The position numbers and the translations under genes are program-made. The notes under the pieces were generated by a model, which saw nothing but the letters and a program-made list of their open reading frames with translations, was not told the DNA's origin and searched no databases. A stretch of 64,000 nt of DNA, taken from NCBI RefSeq assembly GCF_006788895.1, contig NZ_VFRA01000001.1:2418001-2482000 (forward strand). The letters are read 5' to 3'. This DNA comes from Rhodoglobus vestalii (GTDB lineage Bacteria > Actinomycetota > Actinomycetes > Actinomycetales > Microbacteriaceae). Positions 8,643-19,717 of the stretch are shown piece by piece. The first letter of the stretch is position 1. Each line of letters starts with the position of its first letter.

Positions 8643-10346
8643 ATGTCTGAGACTGATTCGATCGATATCAAGCCACGTTCCCGCACGGTAACCGACGGGA
8701 TCGAAGCCACAACATCGCGCGGAATGTTGCGCGCCGTGGGAATGGGAGACGCCGACTGGGAGAAGCCCCAGATCGGTATTGCGAGTTCGTGGAACGAGAT
8801 CACCCCCTGCAACCTGTCACTTGATCGTCTCGCTCAAGCAGCGAAAGAGGGCGTTCACGCCGGTGGCGGATACCCGCTGCAATTCGGCACCATCAGCGTC
8901 TCCGATGGCATCTCGATGGGCCACGAGGGAATGCACTTCTCTCTGGTAAGCCGCGAGGTAATCGCCGACTCGGTCGAGGTCGTCATGCAGGCGGAACGTC
9001 TCGACGGCTCAGTGGTTCTTGCGGGCTGCGATAAGTCAATACCCGGCATGCTCATGGCAGCCGCGCGGCTCGATCTGGCGTCGGTTTTTCTATATGCCGG
9101 TTCTATCGCCCCCGGCTGGGTAAAACTAAGCGACGGCACGGAGAAAGACATCACGATCATCGACTCGTTCGAAGCGGTCGGTGCCGTTCAGGCCGGTACG
9201 ATGTCCGTCGAGGATGCCAAACGCATCGAGTGTGCTTTCGCCCCCGGCGAGGGTGCCTGCGGTGGAATGTACACCGCGAACACGATGGCGAGCGTCGCCG
9301 AAGCTCTCGGTATGAGCCTTCCCGGGTCGACCAGCCCTCCATCGGCAGATCGCCGCCGCGACTACTTTGCGCATCGTTCCGGGGAAGCAGTCCTGGGGAT
9401 GCTTCGGCGAGGGCACACCGCACGCGATATCCTCACCATGAAAGCGTTCGAGAACGCAATCGCGGTCGGGATGGCGCTGGGTGGCTCAACCAATATTGTG
9501 CTGCATTTATTGGCGATCGCGAACGAGGCCAATGTGCCTCTTACCCTCGCCGACTTTAACCGCATTGGTGACAAGGTGCCCCACATCGCCGACGTTAAAC
9601 CCTTCGGTAATTATGTGATGAATGACGTAGACCGTCATGGCGGCATCCCCGTTCTCATGAAGGCGCTATTGGATGCTGGGCTTCTGCACGGCGACGCAAT
9701 GACAGTCACAGGCAAAACTGTTGCTGAGAACCTAGCAGAGCTGAATCCCGGCCCGCTCGATGGCAAGGTTTTGCGTTCACTCGACAACCCATTCCATGCC
9801 ACCGGCGGACTCACCATTCTGCACGGGTCGCTCGCCCCCGAGGGCGCCGTCGTGAAGACTGCGGGCTTCGACTCTGAAGTATTTGAGGGCCCCGCGCGGG
9901 TGTTCGAGCGGGAGCGCGCCGCGATGGATGCGCTCGCAGCGGGCACCATCACGAAGGGCGACATTGTCGTTATTCGCTATGAGGGCCCCAAGGGTGGCCC
10001 CGGTATGCGCGAGATGCTCTCGATCACCGCCCGCATCAAGGGTGCTGGACTCGGAAAAGATGTACTACTCTTAACAGACGGACGATTCTCAGGCGGCACA
10101 ACCGGACTGTGCATCGGCCACATAGCTCCCGAAGCAGTAGACGCAGGTCCTATTGCCTTCGTGCGCGATGGCGATCTGATACGGGTCGACATCGCAGCTC
10201 GCTCGATCGACTTACTTGTCGATTCTGCTGAGCTCGAAGCCCGCCGAAACGGCTGGGCCCCCCTCCCTCCGCGTTATACGCGAGGCGTGCTTGCCAAGTA
10301 TTCGAAGCTTGTGCAGTCCGCCGCCCGCGGCGCGGTAACCAGTTAG
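8643..10346 (+). CDS. ilvD: Dihydroxy-acid dehydratase
   Basis: A 567-residue iron-sulfur dehydratase converting 2,3-dihydroxyisovalerate and 2,3-dihydroxy-3-methylvalerate to the keto acids of valine and isoleucine synthesis. Cluster and substrate motifs are visible: [20 protein letters not shown] (about residues 120-129), [12 protein letters not shown] (about 203-214) and the C-terminal [11 protein letters not shown]. Whether the cluster is 2Fe-2S or 4Fe-4S cannot be told by eye. It heads the ilvD-ilvB-ilvN-ilvC run and probably has its own leaderless promoter; ilvB follows after 36 bases with its own ribosome site. Confidence 0.97.
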   Translation: MSETDSIDIKPRSRTVTDGIEATTSRGMLRAVGMGDADWEKPQIGIASSWNEITPCNLSLDRLAQAAKEGVHAGGGYPLQFGTISVSDGISMGHEGMHFSLVSREVIADSVEVVMQAERLDGSVVLAGCDKSIPGMLMAAARLDLASVFLYAGSIAPGWVKLSDGTEKDITIIDSFEAVGAVQAGTMSVEDAKRIECAFAPGEGACGGMYTANTMASVAEALGMSLPGSTSPPSADRRRDYFAHRSGEAVLGMLRRGHTARDILTMKAFENAIAVGMALGGSTNIVLHLLAIANEANVPLTLADFNRIGDKVPHIADVKPFGNYVMNDVDRHGGIPVLMKALLDAGLLHGDAMTVTGKTVAENLAELNPGPLDGKVLRSLDNPFHATGGLTILHGSLAPEGAVVKTAGFDSEVFEGPARVFERERAAMDALAAGTITKGDIVVIRYEGPKGGPGMREMLSITARIKGAGLGKDVLLLTDGRFSGGTTGLCIGHIAPEAVDAGPIAFVRDGDLIRVDIAARSIDLLVDSAELEARRNGWAPLPPRYTRGVLAKYSKLVQSAARGAVTS

Positions 10347-10382
10347 CACCACGCTCACGAGTGAAATTTAAAGGATTCGCAC

Positions 10383-12167
10383 ATGCCCTCTGACCCCGCA
10401 CCGCGGCCCAAGAGCACTACGCCGGAGATTTTGACGGGCTCTGGCGCAATTCTTCGTAGTCTAGAAAAGCTGGGTGTAAAAGACGTCTTTGGTTTGCCGG
10501 GTGGCGCAATCATGCCCTTCTACGACGAACTGATGGCATCCACTGCTATTCGGCACATTTTGGTGCGTCACGAACAGGGCGCTGGCCATGCTGCGGAGGG
10601 CTATGCCTCGTCATCTGGAAAGTTGGGGGTGTGCATTGCGACCTCCGGTCCCGGAGCGACGAACCTGGTGACGGCCATTGCGGATGCCCACATGGATTCG
10701 GTGCCGCTACTGGCGATCACCGGCCAGGTTTTTTCGACCTCAATGGGAACCGACGCGTTTCAAGAGGTCGACATTTCGGGCATCACGATGCCGATCACGA
10801 AGCACTCGTTCCTCGTGACGAAGGCTGAAGATATTCCGGCGACGTTGGCTGCGGCGTACCACATCGCCACAACGGGGCGGCCAGGCCCAGTGCTGGTGGA
10901 TGTTACCAAGGACTGCCAGCAGGGCTCCGCACCATTCATCTGGCCGCCCAAGGTCGATCTGCCCGGCTACCGTCCCGTCACGAAGGCTAACGGCAAGCAG
11001 GTTCAGGCAGCCGCCCAGCTGTTGGCTGAAGCTGAGCGCCCCGTCTTCTATGTGGGCGGCGGCGTCATCCGCGCTGGTGCCTCTGCGGAGTTGCTTGAGC
11101 TCGCAACCCTCGTGGGGGCACCGATTGTGACGACGCTGATGGCGCGAGGGGCGTTCCCGGACTCGAACGATCTGAATCTGGGGATGCCCGGAATGCACGG
11201 CACCGTTCCCGCCGTTCTTGCTTTTCAAGAATCGGATCTTCTCATCGCACTCGGTTCACGTTTCGATGACCGCGTTACCGGTAAGGCGAGCGAATTCGCT
11301 CCTCTGGCGAAGGTCGTACACGTCGATATCGATCCGGCTGAGATCGGTAAGATTCGTGCGGCCGAGGTGCCCATCGTCGGTGACGCTAAAGACGTGATCG
11401 TCGACCTGATCGCGGCGTACACCGATGTGATCAAGACGACAAAGCCCGACTACAGCGACTGGTGGGAGCGCCTCAATTATTTGCGCAATCAGTTCCCAAT
11501 CGGTTTCGCAGAACCCGACGACGGGCTGCTCTCGCCGCAGTATGTGATCAAGCGCATCGGTGAAATCACCGGTCCGGAGGGTATCTTTGCGGCCGGTGTT
11601 GGTCAGCACCAAATGTGGGCGGCGCAGTTCATCAAGTACGAGCGCCCCAACGCCTGGCTCAACTCGGGTGGAGCCGGAACCATGGGGTACGGCCTCCCCG
11701 CGGCCATGGGGGCCAAGGTGGCGAACCCCGATCGTGACGTGTGGGCCATTGATGGCGATGGATGCTTCCAAATGACCAACCAGGAGCTTGCCACCTGCAC
11801 AATCAACAAGATCCCGATCAAGGTCGCGATTATCAATAACTCCAGTCTTGGCATGGTGCGCCAGTGGCAGACTCTCTTCTATGACGGTCGCCACTCGTTT
11901 ACCGACCTTAATACCGGGCACGACACGGAGATGATCCCCGACTTTGTGAAGCTGGGGGAGGCTTACGGTTGTCTCGCCATCCGCGTCACTAAGAAGGAAG
12001 ATATTGATCCGGCGATCAAGCTTGCGCTGGAGACGAACGATCGCCCCGTTGTGATCGATTTCGTGGTGAGCCGAGACTCAATGGTCTGGCCCATGGTGCC
12101 ACAGGGTGTCGGAAACTCGAACGTGCAGTACGCGCGAGATCATGCCCCCGAGTGGGAAGAGGAGTAG
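10383..12167 (+). CDS. ilvB: Acetolactate synthase large subunit
   Basis: A 594-residue thiamine-diphosphate enzyme forming acetolactate or acetohydroxybutyrate from pyruvate. The N-terminal domain has [13 protein letters not shown] and the catalytic glutamate in [15 protein letters not shown]. The central FAD-type domain follows. The C-terminal cofactor motif runs from [15 protein letters not shown] to IINN. AAAGGA lies nine bases before the ATG. The regulatory subunit ilvN starts four bases after the stop. Full length. Confidence 0.97.
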   Translation: MPSDPAPRPKSTTPEILTGSGAILRSLEKLGVKDVFGLPGGAIMPFYDELMASTAIRHILVRHEQGAGHAAEGYASSSGKLGVCIATSGPGATNLVTAIADAHMDSVPLLAITGQVFSTSMGTDAFQEVDISGITMPITKHSFLVTKAEDIPATLAAAYHIATTGRPGPVLVDVTKDCQQGSAPFIWPPKVDLPGYRPVTKANGKQVQAAAQLLAEAERPVFYVGGGVIRAGASAELLELATLVGAPIVTTLMARGAFPDSNDLNLGMPGMHGTVPAVLAFQESDLLIALGSRFDDRVTGKASEFAPLAKVVHVDIDPAEIGKIRAAEVPIVGDAKDVIVDLIAAYTDVIKTTKPDYSDWWERLNYLRNQFPIGFAEPDDGLLSPQYVIKRIGEITGPEGIFAAGVGQHQMWAAQFIKYERPNAWLNSGGAGTMGYGLPAAMGAKVANPDRDVWAIDGDGCFQMTNQELATCTINKIPIKVAIINNSSLGMVRQWQTLFYDGRHSFTDLNTGHDTEMIPDFVKLGEAYGCLAIRVTKKEDIDPAIKLALETNDRPVVIDFVVSRDSMVWPMVPQGVGNSNVQYARDHAPEWEEE

Positions 12168-12171
12168 AGCG

Positions 12172-12678
12172 ATGAGTCACGTACTTTCTCTGCTGGTAGA
12201 AGATAAGCCGGGCCTGCTCACTCGTGTCGCAGGGTTGTTTGCCCGTCGTGGGTTCAACATCCAATCGTTGGCTGTGGGGTCAAGCGAAATTGAGGGCCTG
12301 TCGCGCATCACCGTTGTGGTGGATGTCGAAGGCTTGCCCCTTGAGCAGGTCACCAAACAGCTCAACAAGCTCATCAATGTGATCAAGATCGTGGAGCTTG
12401 ACCCGGCACAGTCGGTTACCCGCGAACACCTGCTGATTAAGGTGCGCGTAGACAATACGACGCGGTCGCAAATTATCGAAGCGGTGAACCTGTTTCGTGC
12501 CCGTGTGGTGGATGTTGCTTCCGATGCCCTCATCATTGAAACCACCGGTGATTCGGGCAAAATTCAGGCATTCTTGCGGGTGCTCGAACCCTACGGGATC
12601 AAAGAAGTTGCCCAGAGCGGACTGCTGGCCCTGGGCCGCGGTTCGAAGAGCATCACCGACCGAGTTTTTAAGAACTAA
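12172..12678 (+). CDS. ilvN: Acetolactate synthase small (regulatory) subunit
   Basis: A 168-residue regulatory subunit. An N-terminal ACT domain is evident in LLVEDKPGLLTRVAGLFARR (residues 6-25) with FNIQSLAVG, the valine feedback region, and a C-terminal ALS_ss_C domain follows. The ATG at 12172 is supported by AAGAGGAG overlapping the end of ilvB. It binds IlvB, raises its activity and gives end-product inhibition. Longer in-frame starts inside ilvB are rejected because this start begins the conserved MSHVLSLLVEDKPG sequence. Confidence 0.96.
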   Translation: MSHVLSLLVEDKPGLLTRVAGLFARRGFNIQSLAVGSSEIEGLSRITVVVDVEGLPLEQVTKQLNKLINVIKIVELDPAQSVTREHLLIKVRVDNTTRSQIIEAVNLFRARVVDVASDALIIETTGDSGKIQAFLRVLEPYGIKEVAQSGLLALGRGSKSITDRVFKN

Positions 12679-13734
<1,056 letters not shown>

Positions 13735-13776
13735 CTTTCGCTAGTCACCGCGGACACTGCAGCCGCTGCAGTCATT

Positions 13777-13820
13777 ACGACGGCCGTTCCGCTCTCTGCG
13801 GGGCGGCCGTCGTTGCTTGT
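13777..13820 (+). terminator. Intrinsic terminator after ilvC
   Basis: A perfect ten-pair stem, ACGACGGCCG (13777-13786) with CGGCCGTCGT (13804-13813), followed by the T-rich TGCTTGT. It lies between ilvC and the convergent DUF1353 gene and may serve both directions. Confidence 0.75.
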
Positions 13821-13830
13821 GCACGAGGTG

Positions 13831-14595
13831 TCAGTGCGGTGGCAGGGTGGCGGCACGGCTGGGCCAGCGCAGGGTCGGTTCTGCCTGCGGCGCGGGGCCC
13901 GGGGTGCCTGTTCCCACCCAGATGATGAAGGCCAAGAACTGTTCCAGCCGAGAACCAATGAATGCGCCGGCCACCAGGGGCGCATAGAGCGCACCTAAGT
14001 AGGTGGCGGTGACGACGAGATCCATGTTTTTGCCCCACAATGCTGCCGCAAGTGCGGGAGCGAGTGCGAGCAGCAACCAGAGCGGATGCGCGAGGATCCC
14101 CAGTGCGACGGAGCCCATGACCAGTAGCACACCGATACTCAGTTGCGCAATTATGGCCGCACCGAGAGCCCCGGCATATCGGGCGTAGCGTTCCATTCCT
14201 ACCGCGGCCCACATCACTCGGGCGCGCATCTGGTGCAGGCCACTTTCGACGAGCGCAACGCGAAACGTTTCATCGGCGATCCGACGCAGGTCAAGCCGCT
14301 GAGCTGCCGGAACAAGTCGTGCCTGATTGGCGAGGGCGTCGTGCAAAATCGCCGGCAGAGTCTGGGTGCCGTAGCTGGCGATGAGCCCCCACAGAAACGG
14401 GGGAACCGAAGCAAAATCGGTGCCGTTGCCGTCGGTGGGGGGAAGTTGGGGGTTGTGGGCAGGGATTTCAAGCACCGGGCCGCCCTCGCGTGGGTCGCGC
14501 CAACAGAACGCCTCTGCGACCTGAAAATCTCGGCCCAACCGGTAAATGAGTGGCAGGCTGCGCAACTCGTTTCCGTGGCGATCTGTGAATGGCAT
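13831..14595 (-). CDS. DUF1353 family membrane protein
   Basis: A protein of about 254 residues. The N-terminal half carries the DUF1353 pattern GTDFASVPPFLWGL with a later ILHDALANQ, known from phage and bacterial proteins of unknown function. The C-terminal half has three or four hydrophobic helices. The start at 14595 (MPFTDRHG) is preferred because GAAGGAG lies six bases upstream. The HD in the DUF1353 core suggests a hydrolase-like fold, but no activity is known to me. Confidence 0.75.
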   Translation of the reverse strand: MPFTDRHGNELRSLPLIYRLGRDFQVAEAFCWRDPREGGPVLEIPAHNPQLPPTDGNGTDFASVPPFLWGLIASYGTQTLPAILHDALANQARLVPAAQRLDLRRIADETFRVALVESGLHQMRARVMWAAVGMERYARYAGALGAAIIAQLSIGVLLVMGSVALGILAHPLWLLLALAPALAAALWGKNMDLVVTATYLGALYAPLVAGAFIGSRLEQFLAFIIWVGTGTPGPAPQAEPTLRWPSRAATLPPH

Positions 14596-14629
14596 GGCGT
14601 GCTCCTTCATCCATTAAACGTCTGGACAC

Positions 14630-14635
14630 TAGTCT
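14630..14635 (+). promoter_or_regulatory. -10 hexamer TAGTCT of a leaderless promoter
   Basis: TAGTCT ends six bases before the GTG at 14642. No ribosome-binding site precedes that GTG. Confidence 0.55.
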
Positions 14636-14641
14636 GTCTGA

Positions 14642-15427
14642 GTGACGATGAACGCGCAGCGACCCTCCCCACGGCCGACAGCTAGTTTGGGCCAGCCGAC
14701 ACTCGATGGGGGTTCCCTATCCCGCGCATCCCGCGCATCCCGCGCATCCCGCGCATCCCGCGTGTTCGGGGTGCTTCGACTGGTGGCGGCAGCACTCGTC
14801 GCGGTGAGCATCGCCACCCAGATCATCGATCAGTCGCTCAACAATGACTTCGTTCCCGAGGAGTACTTCAGCTACTTCACGATTCAGTCGAGCCTGATCA
14901 ACGTCGTGATTCTCGCGCTGAGCGGGCTGCTGGTGGTGAGTGGCAACCGGGAGTCTTCGCCGGTAGGCGTGCTGCGAGCATCCGTGGCCTCGTATGCGGT
15001 GGTCACCGCCATCGTCTACAACGTGTTGCTTCGCGGAATCCCCGATGACGGCTATGTCGGGCTGCAATGGCCCGGCGAGATCCTTCACGTGTGGGTGCCG
15101 CTGTTCCTGCTTGTGGACTGGTTCATCTCGCCGTTACGACCAGTGCTGCGGCTGCGCGACGTGCGCATTGTCATTATCTACCCGCTCACCTGGTTGGCCT
15201 TTACCTTCGTGCGCGGCGGCCTTGACGGCTGGTTTCCGTACCCGTTCCTGCAGCCTGGCGGCCCCGATGGTTGGGCTGGTGTCGCAGTCTATGTGGTGGG
15301 CATCGCGGTGTTCATTATCGCCATCGCCCTCGTGCTCATTGGCGTCAGTCGGGCCCGGTGGGCAGATAGCGACCAACTCTGGGCATCGCGCCGCAACGCC
15401 GCTAGCCCTCGGGCAGAAAATTCTTAG
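14642..15427 (+). CDS. Pr6Pr-type polytopic membrane protein
   Basis: A 261-residue integral membrane protein with about six transmembrane helices after a polar N-terminal tail. The core (YFSYFTIQSSLINVV, then NVLLRGIPDDG, LHVWVPLFLLVDW and LTWLAFTFVRG) matches the actinobacterial Pr6Pr family, whose function is unknown. The tail contains four copies of Ser-Arg-Ala from a 9-bp tandem repeat (14721-14762). GTG start in a leaderless context. Its 3' end overlaps the convergent META-domain gene by 26 bases. Confidence 0.75.
   Translation: MTMNAQRPSPRPTASLGQPTLDGGSLSRASRASRASRASRVFGVLRLVAAALVAVSIATQIIDQSLNNDFVPEEYFSYFTIQSSLINVVILALSGLLVVSGNRESSPVGVLRASVASYAVVTAIVYNVLLRGIPDDGYVGLQWPGEILHVWVPLFLLVDWFISPLRPVLRLRDVRIVIIYPLTWLAFTFVRGGLDGWFPYPFLQPGGPDGWAGVAVYVVGIAVFIIAIALVLIGVSRARWADSDQLWASRRNAASPRAENS
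14721..14762 (+). repeat. Tandem 9-bp repeat (CCCGCGCAT) inside a coding region
   Basis: Four perfect contiguous copies of CCCGCGCAT (14721-14756) plus a partial fifth. They encode repeated Ser-Arg-Ala in the N-terminal tail of the Pr6Pr-type protein. Each unit is three codons, so copy-number change would keep the frame. Confidence 0.95.
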
Positions 15428-15911
15428 GCAAGAAGTTCATCGCCACACCCTCACCCTGCAGCACCAGACTGCCGCCGGTGGGAACCGCAGCAGTTACGAG
15501 GGCCAATGCGCTGAAGTAGCGCCGGTCAAACCCCATCAGCGCGCTCGGGCAGGCACGTTTTGTTGATGCCACCGCACCGACAGTCAGCTCACTGGGTTCG
15601 CCCGTGAAAGTTGCCGTGTAGTTGTTGCAGGCCGCAGATCCGGAAATGCTCGTGCCAGCGATCACGAGGGTGACGGTGGCGTCAGAACTGAGATCACCCG
15701 CGCTGTCGATTCCCTCGGCAAACGTCCAGGTGCCGTCGATGCCTTCGACGGGGATCGGATCACCCGGGGTCTCCTCTTCGTTGAGTCCGGGCTCGCTCTC
15801 GGGCGTGGGCTCAACAGCGCCGGGGTCCACGGCGGGGCCTGCGCACGCGCTGAGGGCGAGCAAACCGACCGCGAGCAGCGGGGCAATCTTCGTCAGCATT
15901 GTCGTGGACAT
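15402..15911 (-). CDS. META-domain lipoprotein
   Basis: A 169-residue secreted lipoprotein. The signal peptide ends in a lipobox LSAC (Cys about residue 23), followed by a Pro/Glu-rich linker and one META (HslJ-like) domain: GTWTF, SGSAACNNYTATFTG and VASTKRACPSALMGFD. META domains occur in cell-envelope stress proteins; no catalytic role is established. GGAGGAAATA directly precedes the ATG. Tail-to-tail overlap with the gene at 14642-15427. Confidence 0.85.
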   Translation of the reverse strand: MSTTMLTKIAPLLAVGLLALSACAGPAVDPGAVEPTPESEPGLNEEETPGDPIPVEGIDGTWTFAEGIDSAGDLSSDATVTLVIAGTSISGSAACNNYTATFTGEPSELTVGAVASTKRACPSALMGFDRRYFSALALVTAAVPTGGSLVLQGEGVAMNFLPKNFLPEG

Positions 15912-15975
15912 TATTTCCTCCTACCTCAGTAGACGATGAGCTACACCGTTTCGTTGGGTGGCTCCGCACGCAGCC

Positions 15976-16368
15976 TTAGATGGCGGCGAGTAGGCAGAGC
16001 GCAATCAGCACCAGTTGGGCGAAGAATCGCGGCCAGAACGGAATCGCTGCCTTGCCGAAGCGTTCCGGATGTTTGGCCGCGTGCGCATTGGCAGGGAACA
16101 CAGCAATGAGAAAGACGACCAGCGCAATGCCGGCCGCAAAACGGGTGGGTTCCCAGAGGAGGCCGAGACCGCCGGCTATTTCGCACAGCCCGGTGATTGT
16201 CACGAGGGCGGAGCGGGAGGGCATCCAGCTTTTACGGAACGCCTGCGGGATCATGGCCGCCATGGCGCGTGCGGGGGCGGCAACGAAATGGCCCACCCCC
16301 ATCGCGATGAAGGCGAGTGCGAGCACAATGCGCAGCACCCACTGGGCGGTTTCGGCGGCATCCATCAT
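15976..16368 (-). CDS. DoxX-like small membrane protein
   Basis: A 130-residue four-helix membrane protein of the DoxX/DoxD-like superfamily: an N-terminal helix with LALAFIAMGVGHF, a second helix region around LVTITGLCEIAGGLGLLWEP (the family's GxxExxGGxGLL pattern), and two further helices. Members are linked to quinone or thiosulfate metabolism in some organisms but are mostly uncharacterised. The start could be either of two adjacent ATGs (16368 or 16365). Confidence 0.75.
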   Translation of the reverse strand: MMDAAETAQWVLRIVLALAFIAMGVGHFVAAPARAMAAMIPQAFRKSWMPSRSALVTITGLCEIAGGLGLLWEPTRFAAGIALVVFLIAVFPANAHAAKHPERFGKAAIPFWPRFFAQLVLIALCLLAAI

Positions 16369-16501
16369 GGGGTCTATCGTCGCACCGAATCGTCACGTGG
16401 CAGCGACGCCTTCCTGTCGCCGCTAAAGTTGATGTAGTTGTGTACTCAAGCAGCCTTCGCTGTCTCAGCGCGAAGTCCCCGCGAATTGAAGGACCAGATC
16501 T

Positions 16502-18094
16502 GTGGCTAAGCCGATCGTTGTGATCGCTGAAGAACTTTCCCCCGCAACAGTCGATGCTCTCGGGCCCGACTTTGAGATACGAAACATTGATGGCACGGAC
16601 CGTGCCGCTCTGAAGGCTGCGCTGGTTGATGCGCAGGCGGTTCTCATCCGTTCGGCAACGATGATGGATGCCGATGCTCTCGCCGATGCCCCTGACCTGA
16701 AGGTCATTGCTCGCGCCGGTGTCGGTCTCGACAACGTCGATATCAAGGCGGCCACAGCGGCCGGTGTGATGGTGGTGAATGCCCCCACCTCGAACATCAT
16801 TTCGGCGGCCGAGCTGACGGTCGGGCACATCCTGAGCTTGGCCCGTCATATTCCGGCCGCGCACGGTGCTCTTGCAGAGGGGCAGTGGAAGCGCTCGCAG
16901 TATTCGGGCATGGAGCTTTTTGAGAAGACCATCGGAATCATCGGCCTTGGCCGCATTGGTGGGCTGATCACGGAGCGGATGCAGAGCTTCGGCACCAATA
17001 TCATCGCCTACGATCCCTACGTCACGACTACACGGGCACAGCAGATGGGCGTCACGCTGGTCTCGCTCGACGAGCTGTTGGAGCGTTCAGACTTCATCAC
17101 GATTCACATGCCGAAAACACCCGAAACCACGGGCATGATTTCGACCGCGCAGTTTGCGCGCATGAAGTCGAGTGCGTACATCGTGAACGTTGCCCGCGGT
17201 GGCCTCATTGATGAGGATGCGCTCTATACGGCGCTCAAGTCGCGCCGTATAGCCGGCGCCGGTCTTGACGTGTTTGTGAGTGAACCGCCCACGGGGTCGC
17301 CGCTGCTTGCTCTCGACAACGTCATCGTCACCCCGCACCTCGGTGCCTCGACGGCAGAGGCCCAAGAGAAGGCCGGCGTTTCGGTCGCCAAGTCAGTGCG
17401 TCTTGCCCTGGGCGGTGAGCTGGTGCCTGACGCAGTGAATGTTGCTGGTGGAATTATTGATCCGAGTGTGCGCCCCGGCATCCCGCTCATGGAAAAGCTG
17501 GGTCAGGTTTTTGCTGGACTGGCAGACAGCCCCCTCACGAGCGTCGACATTGAGGTTCGCGGAGAAATTGTTGAGTTTGATGTCAACGTGCTCAAACTCG
17601 CCGCCCTCAAGGGGATTTTCACGAATGTGGTGTCGGAGACGGTCAGCTACGTCAATGCGCCCGTGCTCGCCGATCAGCGTGGTCTCGCGGTTCGTTTGAT
17701 TACGGATGTTGTGAGCGACGAATACCGCAATCTGCTGACCATCCGCGGCTCGCTTGCTGACGGGTCTCAGGTTTCGGTGTCGGGAACGCTAGTGGGCAAT
17801 AAGCACCTTCAGAAGATTGTCGAGATTAACGGTTACGACATTGAGGTGCCGCTCGCCGATCATCTGATCGTGATGATGTACGAAGACCGCACCGGAATTG
17901 TTGCCGTCTTCGGCAAAGAATTCGGTGACGCCGGCATCAACATCGCGGGTATGCAGATTGCGCGTGAAAGTGAAGGCGGCAACGCGCTGTCGGTGCTCAC
18001 GGTCGATTCGCAGGCGTCCGCCCAGGTTCTGGCCACCGTTGCGAAGCAGATTGATGCTCGCTACGTGCACGCGATCGATATCGTCGACGCCTAG
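16502..18094 (+). CDS. serA: D-3-phosphoglycerate dehydrogenase (long, ACT-containing form)
   Basis: A 530-residue enzyme oxidising 3-phosphoglycerate, the first step of serine synthesis. The NAD-binding motif [12 protein letters not shown] is near residue 140, and the catalytic His with its Asp/Glu partner lie around [10 protein letters not shown] and VTPHLGAST. Residues about 320-450 form the allosteric substrate-binding domain and the C-terminus is an ACT domain ([14 protein letters not shown]). The four-part layout matches the actinobacterial type I enzyme. GTG start with GAAGGA about eight bases upstream. Followed by a terminator. Confidence 0.97.
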   Translation: MAKPIVVIAEELSPATVDALGPDFEIRNIDGTDRAALKAALVDAQAVLIRSATMMDADALADAPDLKVIARAGVGLDNVDIKAATAAGVMVVNAPTSNIISAAELTVGHILSLARHIPAAHGALAEGQWKRSQYSGMELFEKTIGIIGLGRIGGLITERMQSFGTNIIAYDPYVTTTRAQQMGVTLVSLDELLERSDFITIHMPKTPETTGMISTAQFARMKSSAYIVNVARGGLIDEDALYTALKSRRIAGAGLDVFVSEPPTGSPLLALDNVIVTPHLGASTAEAQEKAGVSVAKSVRLALGGELVPDAVNVAGGIIDPSVRPGIPLMEKLGQVFAGLADSPLTSVDIEVRGEIVEFDVNVLKLAALKGIFTNVVSETVSYVNAPVLADQRGLAVRLITDVVSDEYRNLLTIRGSLADGSQVSVSGTLVGNKHLQKIVEINGYDIEVPLADHLIVMMYEDRTGIVAVFGKEFGDAGINIAGMQIARESEGGNALSVLTVDSQASAQVLATVAKQIDARYVHAIDIVDA

Positions 18095-18126
18095 TTTCGC
18101 TCGCCCTGTGGGGGCGTGGGCACAGC

Positions 18127-18165
18127 GAAAGGCGCGTTCCGAATGCCCGGGACGCGCCTTTCGTA
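18127..18165 (+). terminator. Intrinsic terminator after serA
   Basis: GAAAGGCGCGTTCC (18127-18140) pairs with GGGACGCGCCTTTC (18149-18162) with one wobble, giving a long GC-rich stem with an eight-base loop. Only a short T run follows. Confidence 0.7.
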
Positions 18166-18223
18166 CTGTGTGGAGGGTGCCGCACCCAGAGCGCTGGCGC
18201 CCGACCGTTAGTTCTGTTGGTTG

Positions 18224-18481
18224 TTAGATGGTTTCGTCAGGAGTGGTGCTGGTGCGGCGTTCGCTAACCGAGCCGTTTGCTCCATCGGTGCCGTTGCGCA
18301 CGGTGGTGACAGAGGTGCGTTTGCGCATCATTAGCAGAAGGCCAATGATGAACACGACTGCACCCGCAGCCATCATGATGTATCCCACGAGGTCGAAGTT
18401 TATCCCTTCCACTTGGAGGTCGAGCGCGAACGTGAGAATCGCGCCGATAACTACTAAGACAATTCCGGTTCCTATACTCAT
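18224..18481 (-). CDS. DUF6458-like small membrane protein
   Basis: An 85-residue protein with two transmembrane helices (about residues 3-22 and 32-52) flanking a short segment LQVEGINFDLVG, then a basic hydrophilic tail. This is the layout of the actinobacterial DUF6458 family, of unknown function. The ATG at 18481 is chosen because TAAAAT ends seven bases upstream on the minus strand, a leaderless context. Confidence 0.75.
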   Translation of the reverse strand: MSIGTGIVLVVIGAILTFALDLQVEGINFDLVGYIMMAAGAVVFIIGLLLMMRKRTSVTTVRNGTDGANGSVSERRTSTTPDETI

Positions 18482-18488
18482 GAGCCCT

Positions 18489-18494
18489 ATTTTA
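18489..18494 (-). promoter_or_regulatory. -10 hexamer TAAAAT of a leaderless promoter
   Basis: On the minus strand TAAAAT is followed by seven bases and the ATG at 18481. No Shine-Dalgarno is visible. Confidence 0.6.
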
Positions 18495-18600
18495 GCACCC
18501 CCCATACAGGGCGCAATCAGGAAACATCCAGAAAAGCGGTATTTCCGCGAATCGGGCCCTTGCCGAGAGCACTCTGCGGCCAGCGCAGGGTGCGCACCGC

Positions 18601-18606
18601 TACTGT
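18601..18606 (+). promoter_or_regulatory. -10 hexamer TACTGT of a leaderless promoter (leuB)
   Basis: TACTGT ends six bases before the leuB ATG at 18613, with no ribosome-binding site between. Confidence 0.6.
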
Positions 18607-18612
18607 ATTTGT

Positions 18613-19659
18613 ATGCCTTCTCAGATCAAGCTTGCAGTCATTCCCGGTGATGGTATCGGGCCCGAAGTTGTGACCGAAGCCCTCAAGGTATTGACCGCAA
18701 CCAGTGTGGATGTTTCCACCACCGAGTTCCCGTTCGGTGCTAGCTATTATCTCAAGACCGGCACGATTCTCGAAGACTCCGACATTGATGAACTTGCTCA
18801 GCATGACGCGATCCTGTTGGGTGCTGTTGGGGGAGACCCGCGCGATCCGCGCTTGACGGGCGGCATCATCGAGCGGGGTCTGCTGCTGAAGCTGCGTTTT
18901 GCGCTCGATCACCACGTGAACCTGCGCCCCACCACCATTTTTTCCGGCGTGACGTCACCGCTGGCCGAGCCAGGGGCTGTGGACTTTGTTGTCGTCAGGG
19001 AGGGCACCGAAGGCCCCTACGTGGGCAATGGTGGGCGCATCCGCACCGGCACCGCACACGAGATCGCGACCGAGGTTTCGATCAACACCGCTTTTGGTGT
19101 TGAACGGGTTGTTCGTTTTGCTTTTGCTCACGCGATGGGGCGTGAGCGCAAGAAAGTCACCCTCGTGCACAAGACCAACGTGCTCACCCACGCGGGCGGC
19201 CTGTGGCAGTCGACGGTTGACCGGGTTGCCACCGAGTTCCCTGAGGTTGCCGTGGACTACCTACATGTGGATGCGGCCACGATCTTTATGGTCACACAAC
19301 CGAGCACCTTTGATGTCATTGTCACCGACAACCTTTTCGGTGACATCCTGACCGACCTGGCCGCGGCCATCAGCGGCGGCATCGGTTTGGCTGCCTCCGG
19401 CAATCTGAACCCGAGCGGAGAGTTCCCTTCCATGTTCGAGCCGGTTCACGGTTCAGCGCCCGACATTGCGGGAAAACAACTCGCTGACCCCACCGCGGCA
19501 ATTCTGTCGATTGCACTGCTGCTGTCACAGTTCGGCGAAACGGATGCTGCGGCCCGCGTTAATGCGGCCGTTGAAGCCGATCTCAGCACCCGTGGCGCCA
19601 CCGCGCGGTCCACCGCTGAAATTGGCAGTGCAATTGCCGACGCTGTAGCGCAGAATTAA
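18613..19659 (+). CDS. leuB: 3-isopropylmalate dehydrogenase
   Basis: A 348-residue NAD+-dependent beta-decarboxylating dehydrogenase of leucine synthesis. The sequence shows the N-terminal [11 protein letters not shown], the substrate arginines in [16 protein letters not shown], the catalytic Lys/Asp region [10 protein letters not shown] and [17 protein letters not shown], and [13 protein letters not shown] near the C-terminus. A leaderless promoter directly precedes it. The stop codon lies within a 19-bp tandem duplication. ilvE follows 58 bases on. Confidence 0.96.
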   Translation: MPSQIKLAVIPGDGIGPEVVTEALKVLTATSVDVSTTEFPFGASYYLKTGTILEDSDIDELAQHDAILLGAVGGDPRDPRLTGGIIERGLLLKLRFALDHHVNLRPTTIFSGVTSPLAEPGAVDFVVVREGTEGPYVGNGGRIRTGTAHEIATEVSINTAFGVERVVRFAFAHAMGRERKKVTLVHKTNVLTHAGGLWQSTVDRVATEFPEVAVDYLHVDAATIFMVTQPSTFDVIVTDNLFGDILTDLAAAISGGIGLAASGNLNPSGEFPSMFEPVHGSAPDIAGKQLADPTAAILSIALLLSQFGETDAAARVNAAVEADLSTRGATARSTAEIGSAIADAVAQN

Positions 19660-19684
19660 CCTACCAGCGCAGAATTAACCCACC
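19647..19684 (+). repeat. 19-bp tandem duplication across the leuB stop
   Basis: Copies at 19647-19665 and 19666-19684 differ at one base (AGCGCAGAATTAACCTACC and the same with C at position 16). The first copy contains the leuB stop TAA, so the duplication leaves the protein unchanged. Confidence 0.9.
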
Positions 19685-19717
19685 GCCATTCTGGCTGTAC
19701 GTCATTAAGGACATCGC

